Origin: Elysia marginata
Taxonomy: Eukaryota > Mollusca > Gastropoda > Plakobranchidae
NCBI GenBank assembly: GCA_019649035.1
Contig: BMAT01007340.1
Span: forward strand, 307,587 to 363,744
DNA length: 56,158 nucleotides
Direction: 5' to 3'
The notes under the pieces were generated by a model. It saw only the letters and a program-made list of their open reading frames with translations. It was not told the DNA's origin and ran no database searches. Below, one piece after another: positions 24,901 through 35,700 of this stretch. Made by a program: the position numbers and the translations under genes. Positions within the stretch are counted from its first letter, which is position 1. Every line of letters starts with the position of its first letter.

Positions 24901-27900
24901 TTGGGAGAGCTTGGGGTGGAGTGGGACCAACCAGGCGAACCTTAATTAGGCAGAACATTGTCAAGGCAACTGATGGTAAATAAAAATATTTATGAAATGT
25001 ATATGGGTTTTGTCTATGAGTGATGCAATCGGAAGCAGAGTTTTTTTTTTACTTGAGAAAAAAAGAAGAAAGCGAGGACATTGGCATTAGCTTAATTGTT
25101 GGATGATTTCAGTTGTCTAGCCTATGATTTGAACATTTATTATAAAGTATGTCAGATCTGATCTATATGTATGCAGTTCTTTCTTTTCTTTTTTTAATTA
25201 ATATTTAAGATGACTTTTTGATTTTGCTCTGTTGCATATGGAAAATTTTTGTGCAACTGAACATGTTTCTTTAAGTATACTCTACATACCATCTGTATCA
25301 CCATTTATGTCTCTTGTCCTGAGCTGTTTCGTTGTATCATTGTGAGGTTTATGGTCTTTGATATGCAACTTGGAAGTCATGAGTGTTTTTCTGTCCTTTT
25401 GATAAGGAAGAAAAATGTGTTTAATGAGGTTTGATCATGACAGAATGGTGCAACGGGAATACCAAACCTCTCTCTCTCTTTTTTTGTGGCTTTGACACAT
25501 TTTTTTCTCTCAAAAGATTGGAAATTTTCCTGTTGTCTGGCATTCTAATTCCTTTTTTTTTTTATTATTATTGAAACAAGAAATAGTATTACACAGCTTG
25601 TGTCTATGAGATTCGCTTTGTGCGGAATATAAATGCTTGCCTTATTTTCCATTACTTTTTTTATAGAAAATCATTTGTAATCAAATAGGCTCACTGACAA
25701 CAATTGTATTGAAGGACAAGCCTTAACTATAATTGAAGTATATTTACTTTTTGTAGGCCGATATTGTTCTATGATTCCTTCTCTCTGTTTGTTAAGGCTG
25801 GACTTTTCCATGATCCATGTGAAGTCAAGTTTTGTTTTGTTCTGGGAAAGTTTCATTTTGAAAACTTATATTGGAAATTTTAGCATACATTAAACAAACA
25901 TGCTTGTGTGTTTTGTCGTTTTACATTGTTCTCATGTCACCATTACCCATCGCTTGATAGACTGTCAGATAGTTTTTTTTTTCTATTTCTCTTACCTATG
26001 TCAACCAGGTTTCGTTTTTAGTTTTGGTCGTATTTTGCTTCGTCACAATCATTGTGGTAGTGCCCCTTACAGTAGAGTCTGAATAAAGTCATCAACAGTT
26101 TGAGATAAAAATCAATGTGTTTGAATCAAGAGTTGAATTCAATCTTTGTAAAAAGGCAGTGTACTGTTTTAGTTGAAATTGCCTAGGTCGATTTTGAGTT
26201 AATTTAATCCTTTTTTTTTAAATTTCCTATGGGGACAATTATATATAATAACTTGCACATTTTTAACCAGAACTGAGTATACGTCTCCTGGAAATTGAGT
26301 TAATTGTAAATAAAGCAAAACTGATTTCAACTGCCGCAAAGCATCCATGTTAAAATTAGAGTTAACCTTTAAGGTGTTTAACTTTATCCAGATTCTTCTG
26401 TATGAAAGTAACAACATTTTTGAATTTTATCAAAGCACACCTCTTGGTTGCCTTACTTTTGTGTGGTCAAGTTCACAACTCTTTAGCTCCAAATCCTTGA
26501 CATTCTGTATCCATTGGGTTTCACACTTTGTTTTTTTTTCTTTCTTGGATTCATATATATGTCTTGCAATATGTGTCAATGAGTTGGATGTTGCAAATTT
26601 CACATCAAACAGAGTTGTTGTTTTAAAACTTTTATTTTTCTGGGGTCTATTTCATGTAACGCACAGGACTAGAATTACGCCCAAATAATAGACTAACTTG
26701 GACGGGAGCCTAATTTGAGGCCTACACTGTATTCATAGTATTTTTGAGTTTAAAATTTTGGCTTAATGTACTTGCTATCTGGACGCGGGAGTAGAATTTG
26801 GGAGTGAGTCCTTTTGCTTCCTGTAAAAAAAAAGAAATGGTATTGACTTTTGAAAAAGACAAAGCTGAATGAAGACGATTTCAGGTCAAAGGTCAAAATA
26901 GTATATTTTTTTAAAGCCTGAAATGTTTTGAAGATATTCATTAATTTTTTTTTAGAATCTAAGGAAACGTTTTGAATTTTTTTGGGAAACGAAAGATTCT
27001 TCCCTTTCCATGCCTAGAATAAAAATAAGCATGATAGACTTTCATTCTGACCTTTACCTGCCTCTTCATAGCTTTTTCTCTAGGGTATTAATTTGGCATC
27101 TGTGTAGTAGTTTTTCTTTCTGGGGCAGGAAGTTTTTGGCCTCAACCTCTGGCTTTCCTATGAATCTTGTCTCCTGAGCTTTCACACGTTGAACATTTCA
27201 TCAATTAAAAAATAATTTTAAAGCATAATTGATATTTTTGAAACTTAAAAGAAAGGAATAAATAGATCTGTTACAGGCATTTTCTTCAATCAAATAATTT
27301 CGACATCCAACAAATTGTCACCGGTGAGATAACATTTATTGAATTTAATACTGAATAGCTCCCTTAAAAGAAAGTTTTTCATTCCTAGATCAGCTTTAAC
27401 ATTACATGGAACATAACAGAGTTCTCTGCTTTATTTAAGTTCAATTATCATATTATTTGCTTACCATAGATTTCTGCTATCATTTACGGACAAGCTTTCT
27501 TGAACACATGTTTTCAGTATAAAGTGACTTAATCCAAACCGTTGTGTCAGCCTTTTAGTGTCTTTGATTTCTTTTTTCAGTCTGTTAGTTTGTAGGGTCA
27601 ATATTTACTGAAAAAAAAGTGGGTTTTTTTCCCCTGCGTCCTTTCGTCTTAGCATTATGCTAGTGTGATATGAATAGGAGCACGTGCATCAAGGTAAAGA
27701 AAGTGCACCTAACCAAGGAATCAATGAACGAGCTGCTACTTGTCAAGTGCTGACTGTTTAAGCTTTCTGAGAGAGTGTATGCTCATCGCATTGTGCATGC
27801 TAACTGACCTGATCTTCAGAATGTAGCCCTTCAACCTGATCATTATTTTCATGTCATTAAGAGAAAACAAAAAAACGTAACGCTTTTTTTTTATGCCCAA

Positions 27901-29735
27901 ACCACCACAATTCTAATCCTAATGTTTTTTGTTGTTAGAATGTGATTTTTTTTTTATGTCAAGATATTTTTGCTTGTTTCTCCTTAAGTTTTTGTTTATG
28001 TGCGTTATATTCTCCCTGTCTATTCTATGGCTCATGTTTTTTTTTCTTTTTTTCTCTTTGATATCTACCTTTTCTCTCTGCCCTTCTTTCTTTCTCCCCC
28101 TGTGTAACCCTATCTTTCTCTATCTAAATTATTTATGTACCCATCCCTGCCTACGCCCCCTTCTCTCTCTCCCTCCTGCCCTTCCTCCTTCTCTCTCTCC
28201 CTGTTCTCTTATAAATGATGCACTCAGAGTCAGAGCCTCTCTCCTTACCATGTAAAAACCATATATTTTTGAACTGTAAGCTAACCTACCCAAACACACT
28301 ACCACAAACAGGAAGGACTTTTGCCAGGCCTCACCACAGGCACGTTCTGTGGCACCCCCAACTACATAGCTCCGGAAATATTGAGGGGAGAGGAGTATGG
28401 TAAGACCCCTGACACTCTCACCTTTGACCTCTCTCTGCCGCTAGGAATCTCCACTTTTCTCCTCTTGTTTTCTTTGCATTCTACAAATCTTTGTGGTGGA
28501 GAGGAACCTGCAGATTTTTGGCTGAATAAAAAGATATGGGTACCAGATGTATCAGTCCTACTTGAGAGTTTTTTCCTGTTTGTTAAAACCTAACAAAATA
28601 GCTGTTTTCCAGTTTTAGTGACTCACTAACCCTCCCATTTATTTTATCTCTCTTAGATTGCGGTAGTTAATGCGAATATACTATTTGTTTTTGTTGTGAT
28701 GACCTAACCTTTTTTTTCTTTAGTAGTTTCAGTCTCAACCAGTAGTTTACTAACTTAACATTTCTTAATCATGCTTTTTGATGAGCAAACATTTAAAGCT
28801 GGTTAACCTTAGGTGTTTTCACTTCTCCCTAACAAAAGTTCATTTTCCCGTAAGATCACAGTTTGTAGGCGTAAAAGTCTTTGAAAAATTTTCTTGTGTG
28901 TTTGTATAGGATAACTTGAACAGGACGGAAAAATGTATTAGTCTAATGCTGTCTGCGATTAGTATAGAAATATTTGTCTAAGAAAGTTTGTTGATTTGAA
29001 CTCCCCCCAAAAAAATTAGGTTTTCATTGTTTTTTATTGAATTTTTTTTTCGTAATTGAATTTCGTCTATTAGTTTTCAAGGTTCTACTGCCAATCAAGA
29101 GTTTAATTTACTCTAGGAACTTTGAAAGTCTCAGGTTGCCTTATCTACTCAGAATGAATCTGTGCACACATGCATGCACAGCACAAGTTATTAAACTTTA
29201 CCTCCCTTAATTTACAACCGTGACTACAATGTTTGAGTTTTTCTGAGTTCACTGTCATAAAATATGTCTAAAAGATTTTTACAGCTGTGTCAAGAAAATA
29301 AAAAAACATCAGGCCACTTAACCAAGATCTAAATAAAAAGTTGTAGAAAGGGCTAAGAAAATCACTGCTAGCATCAAGGTCATTTAGCTTAATTTGACAG
29401 TGCTAATAAGGTCTTGGTGAAAAGAAATCCAATCTTAGCTATTGTTTTTTTTTTTTTGTTAAAAGAATAAGAGTCCTAAATTTAGGGTATTCATGGTTTA
29501 CATCAACTGTACATGTATTGCAATAGCAAGAAGATCTTTGTATGCTTTGCACCCCCACTATCTAACCCTTCTAGAGCTTTTGGTTGTCATTCCTCACATG
29601 CTTTTAAAAACCCCAAGAGTGCGCTTATGATCATACTTAGACCTAGATGAACTGTATGTCGAGAGTTCAGTGTGTAACATATGTGTTCACCTGATCACCC
29701 ATAATGGTATAGAAATTCATTGCTCTGATGGAGAT

Positions 29736-29774
<39 letters not shown>

Positions 29775-32700
29775 CCTGTGCCAAAAGGTCNNNNNNNNNN
29801 NNNNNNNNNNNNNNNNNNNNNNNNNNNNNNNNNNNNNNNNNNNNNNNNNNNNNNNNNNNNNNNNNNNNNNNNNNNNNNNNNNNNNNNNNNNNNNNNNNNN
29901 NNNNNNNNNNNNNNNNNNNNNNNNNNNNNNNNNNNNNNNNNNNNNNNNNNNNNNNNNNNNNNNNNNNNNNNNNNNNNNNNNNNNNNNNNNNNNNNNNNNN
30001 NNNNNNNNNNNNNNNNNNNNNNNNNNNNCCTCTAAGCTTACTTGGTGACACTGACTGTGAAACCTTTACAATGATGTCAAATTTCCTCACAAATATTTTT
30101 TCTTGCATTGCAATATAACTCCTCTAGCCTGCAACGCACTTGTAGTTTCGCGTTTGTATCCAGCACCAGTTATCACTCTATGTTCCAAGCTTAGATATGT
30201 CATCATCCCTTTTTCAGTTGAAGCCACTACTTTCCACCTGTATCTACAATCTTTCATAATCCACCTCTTGCATTTCTATGCCTGATCATGAATCTTTCAT
30301 GGTTCATTTACAGTCAAGTTACGTTGTTTTATTGTAATTTTGTGCGTTTTACTATCATCCTGGATCAGCTCATCCTTGTGACACGAGACCATCGCTCCAT
30401 TAGAACTGAGCGTTCCAGACGATTTAGAAATTGAGGACCCTGTATTTGCTTCATCTTATAATTGTTTCTTTTTTCTCAACTTCACTCAATAAACGACTGT
30501 CCTCTCGAAATATCTGTTGTATTGCCTGTATTCAGTAGCTTATCGCATGGATTTGTAGATCTTTACATGTTGGTTCATCAATCTTTCACCTTCATGCACT
30601 TCTGCTCATTCCCCCCATCACTGATGGTATCAGATTTCGAGCATCCACGTTTTTTCCTTTTCTCTACCTGTGTCTCTATGCTCTGTAGAGATATTCATCG
30701 CCTGGCATGATAACATCAGGAGGTGCCTCAAGTCAAAGAAACTTTTCTTGAATCTCTTTCTTTTTTTCTTTTCTCTCACATTCTTTTTTTTTAATCTTTG
30801 AAATCAAATTAATGACTTTACAATTTTTGAATTTCCGACCTTCTATTGCGGCTGGAACTTACCTCCCCTGGTTCTACACAGGAGAATCTCAGAGATGGTG
30901 ACAAAACCAACACGTTCTGCGGCACACCAAACTACATTGCGCCGGAAGTGCTTCGCGGAGAAGACTACGGTATAAAATGCCATGTGAACTAATCATCAGG
31001 CACCCTCCCCCTCCCCCCATCCACTCCCTCATCCGCCCTTATAGAGTTTAAAGAGAAAACTTTTGTTGTTGTTGTCTAGTGGCAGGAGCAGAACTTTTTG
31101 CTGTCACAAAAGTTTGCAGACGCTTTTACGAAACAATAACTTTCTTGATTTTTTCCTCGAACAAATGCTTGGATTATCGTAAAACACCTGAGTATTTTGA
31201 TTGGGAAAAATATAAAAACTGCTTGTTTTTTAAGCTGCAGTGTGGTTTGTATTTGTTTTTGTTTTTTTTTTTGTTTCGTCTTTAATTTTCTGCAAATGAA
31301 GAGCTGTTTATTACAAGCACGGCTTTTCCTCATGAAAATAATCCAATTTAACAACCCAGATATATTCTCCCACTTCACACCCTCGCCCTCCTCCCGCTAT
31401 GAGCTTGCATTGTTGATTCTGATATACAGCCTTGCCCAAGTTGCAATACTTCAATCTTTGCTTTCAGTCCACACCACATGCCCTGGCTGGCTCACTGCAT
31501 ACAGTCTTGGCTCACTTGCTTTGTTTAAGTAGCTCTGTCTCACAAGTCCTTGCTCAGAGTTTTTAAAAACTCATGTGTTTTTCAATGCCATTGGATGAGT
31601 TTGTAACATTTCAAAAAGTAAACCCACCAGCGTGAGTAAAAAGAAAATTACATTCATTTAAAACCTTTTTAAAATGTGTAATTATTTTGTTACTCGTTTT
31701 GCTAGTAAAAAAAAAAAATACAATGTTATACAGAGATATACTAAAGTGATTAGTTTAGAACTATTTATTTTACTTTTGCACAACACAGTTATAAATAACT
31801 CAAAATTCATTCATTGTCAATGAATTCTTCATCCTGATAAGGAAAGTTGTTGAATTTGATTTTTTTTTCTCGAGATATAATAAAGACAATGATGGATGGG
31901 TTTTGTTCATTAGTCATACAAAAACCTTGATTAGGTTTTCTTTTGTTGTGTCTAATCCATGCAGCAGACTATGCTCATGTCAAACCAAACTGTGCCAAAA
32001 AATTGAGTTTGAAGCTGGTATAAGTGTTGTGGGTATTTTGCAGCAATGTTATAGCATGTAGACAAAAATAATGAGGAAATTATTGTATAAGCTTTTGAGT
32101 GGCTGAGATGAAAAACTACAAATGAAAAACTGGAAAAATTATACAAAAGCGCTCTTCAGCTCTTGAACCACTCCTTACTGTATGTATAATTATGTCAAGA
32201 AATTACATGTTATCATGGATGATTTTGAACTGTCCCACCACTTTGACCATGTAATGCATGATTGTCTTAGTGACTCACCGCCCTCTCTCTCTCTTTTTTT
32301 TTCTATTTATCTCTCGTGGCACTTCAATCTTATGATTATTATCAATAATTATTTAATAGATAGCTTGATTATGTGATAGGCCCTCCATATGGACTTTTAA
32401 TACAGGGGTTAATGTAAACATTACTTTCTCTTTTCACTTAGACTGTTGTGGCTTCTGTTATGGTTTTGTTTTCAATTTTTAGCTAGCAAGGACTTTTATG
32501 GCAGAATCATATTTGTTTTTTTATTAAAAAAAAATGAAAATACACAGCAACATAATATTTAGCCCAAACGTTTTACAACAAAGAATAAGTTACCGACTGG
32601 TTGTTTGAGGAACCCTCTATGACATCAGTATTGAAGGATATTAGGATTGTAAAGTATGCTTTTGCTTTGTTAGTCATCTCAAATAAACGTGACCAAGTAT

Positions 32701-35700
32701 AACTTGTCTTATTAGTCTTAACGAAGGAGATACAATGATGCCGATGTCACTGATCTGATAGTTAAATTTACCTCTTTCTTAAAGTGCAAGCAAAGTTGTT
32801 TTGCGTCCTGTTTTGAAGTTTATTTATTCATCCACTAATTTTTCCTTCAAGTTCCAAAACTTTGTTTGCCTCAATCACTGCTCACAATTAGTCTTGTGTG
32901 TCACCTTTTCCCTCATTTCTGGTGTTGGGTGTAACCTGTTGCACTGCATGCTCATAATTTAGTTTGAATCAAAGTAAATAATGGATTCTCTAGTGTTACA
33001 ACAAATGGATTATTTATTTGTAACGAACGGTCTATGACTTGTAAGGAGTCAGCATGTTCAATATTTTTGCTTTACTCTGTGTCTGGGTAATTCATGTAAT
33101 ATATGGCTTCTGGCTTGTCTCCAAATATTCTTTTATGAATTTTTTTTTTTTTTTTTTTGTGGTCAAGAAAGTCTCAAAAATATGTTTGTTGTTTTAAAAC
33201 TAAATGTTATTAAGTTAGGATATGGAAAGATAGTTATCTTTTGTATCATGTATCAGCTTTCAATTTTAAATTTATCTTTTTTTAAGAAAAATAATGAATA
33301 TCTTTTTTGTATCATGTATCAGCTTTCAATTTTACATGTATCTTTTTTTTTTTTTAAAACAATGATATTATTCATTGATACAATTTGTTAGAATATATGA
33401 TCTTGCCAGGAGAGACTTCCAAAAAAAAAAAACCTAGTCAAAGTAAATAGCAAAAATGTATACAAAAGAAAATTGTTTAAATGCACCATATCTATAGGCC
33501 TTTATTTTTTTTTGTTAAATATTATCCACATAAAATGTTTTAAAAGTATTATCCCCGTCAAATATATATGTTTTTTTTTTCCGTTGGTTTTTCCACATGT
33601 TCTCTGTGCTGTGTTCAGATTTCAGTGTGGACTGGTGGGCGTTGGGTGTTTTGATGTACGAGATGCTGGCAGGCCGATCACCGTTTGATGCTGTTGGCAA
33701 CGCAGACAACCCTGACCAGAATACAGAGGACTATTTGTTTCAGAGTAAGGCTCAGTTCAGTTGTTATAGGTATTAGATTTTATGCGCACGGGCCCTCCCA
33801 GGAGGACGAAGCCCATAGCGGAGGAAATCCAAGATGGCTGATGGGATAACGGATCTCTTCAGCCGATGGTCTGCTGTAAGACCAACGCTACCCATGGATG
33901 TTATTATGTCATACGTTATCGTCATCGGCATGCAAGCTCTCTTTTAGTAGAAGCCAGTACTTGTTGCAAACAGAGTAATGTCTTTTTTTTTTATAATACC
34001 TCTCAGGACTACTTTTGTTTTCTACAGCCTTTTTTTGCTTATAAGGAAAAAATTGTTTTACAGTTTACAATGTAAAGTTACGGTTTGCAATTGCTAGGTT
34101 TTCATTATTTGTTTTTGCTTTTCTTTGTACATCCCTACCTTCATGGGAAAATCAGGTCAAAGTCATACAAGGCCACCTAGAGATAGAGAGAATGAAATGT
34201 ATTTTGGCCCATTTAAATTTTGATAAAATCTGATCATTAAAAACTAATAATACCCTAAAAAGGTTGAAATACTTTTTTCCTTACATTGTCCTTTGATATG
34301 GCCCGTTTGTAAGCCAAAAATTTTTACCTTCGTTTGTTTTATCTTATGGGGTAATGTATCTTTTGTGTCTTAAAAATCAGTTTCTTGGCGCAAATTTAAT
34401 TCCTTGACATAAGTTTAATTCCATATTTCCTTTTTTTCAGTCATTTTGGAGAAGCCAATCCGAATTCCCAGGTCTCTCTCAGTGAAAGCAGCATCTCTCC
34501 TCAAAGGTTTTCTCAATAAGGTAGCCAAACTTGTTCATCGTTCTCCTTTTCTTCTTATAATTTATGCCTACCAACAAAGCAGCACAGTATATGAGATCCT
34601 TAAATTTCTACACTATTTGTGACTTTTAATAGGGTTGCGAATTCATTTAGTCTATTTGTAGACAGAACTCTAAAAAAAAAGCAAAATTATTTTAAAAGAT
34701 AACAAAAGGATAGTTTTCTTTGAGTGAAAAACAACAAAACAAGAAGTTAAAGAAAAAAACAAGTTTTTTTCCTCAATCATCAATGCTTACTCAAAAAGCG
34801 TGTTAAAGAAAAAAAAACAGTCATTCAATCAATCAGTTATTTGCCGTGAGAAAACATTATCAAAACATGACCGTATTACTATGAGGAAAATGAATATTTT
34901 ACTTTTACATAATACCTTCTCATCTCAATCCGATCCAAGCTGTTCCTTGGCCTTAAGTTTGGTTTTCTCTTTTGATAATTCTCACTATATTTTCCTCATG
35001 CTCACAACTGCACCTCTCCAGGCTCCCACCGAACGTTTAGGCTGCCACGCCAAGACTGGCTTTCACGACATCCAGTCGCACCCATTCTTCCGCAGCATTG
35101 ACTGGGAGCAGCTGGAGCAGAAGCAGATTGTCCCCCCTTACAAGCCTCACATCCGTAGCGAGCGTGACCTGGAACACTTTGACCCGGCCTTCACCAACGA
35201 ACCAGTTCAGCTCACCCCTGATGACATGTAAGAAAGCTTCAGCTATTTTTTTTGTTCTTTCTCTGTTCTCTATCAATAACTGGATTCAGTGCGCAAGTGT
35301 AAGACACAATTAGTTTTGTGTTTCAATTCTAGCTCTTCTTTATTTGTCATGTATATGCCTGTCTAAGAAAGCCATAACATACCAGAAATGTTTTTTTTTT
35401 TTAAGTAGATTTGTAAAGAAAAAAAAACCTGACATAAAGTTTGATCTTATCTTTATATAGATTTCAAACAAAATGCGAAATGCGCGGATAAGAATACCAG
35501 ATGTGAAAAATGCGAAAAGCCCTAAACCCTCCTTGGGGTTCACATTTGGGTTTTTACCTGGATGCCTTGACATAATGATGACAATGAGTTATCTGGTTAT
35601 ACGTTTTAAGTATGCCTGACAAAAAGCTTATACAATGCTGCCAACTGTGATTCATTATACAAATCGATTGCTCACATTTTAGCCATCAAAGACTAAGAGG

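Larger units (their letters stand above)
28400..30881 (+). other. Inter-exon intron between activation-loop exons 15a and 15b
   Basis: 2482 bp as assembled, including a (TA)n run and 238 unknown bases. It is too long for mutual exclusion by steric clash of splice sites. No further loop exon is visible in the readable part. Confidence 0.65.

Noticed and set aside
29670-30108. Open frames of 106-137 residues on both strands
   Set aside because: They run through 238 unknown bases and a TA microsatellite.
28312-30969. The two activation-loop exons as a haplotype or assembly duplication
   Set aside because: Coding synonymous sites and flanking introns are highly diverged, while length, phase and the kinase core are kept. 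A recent artefact would be near identical.
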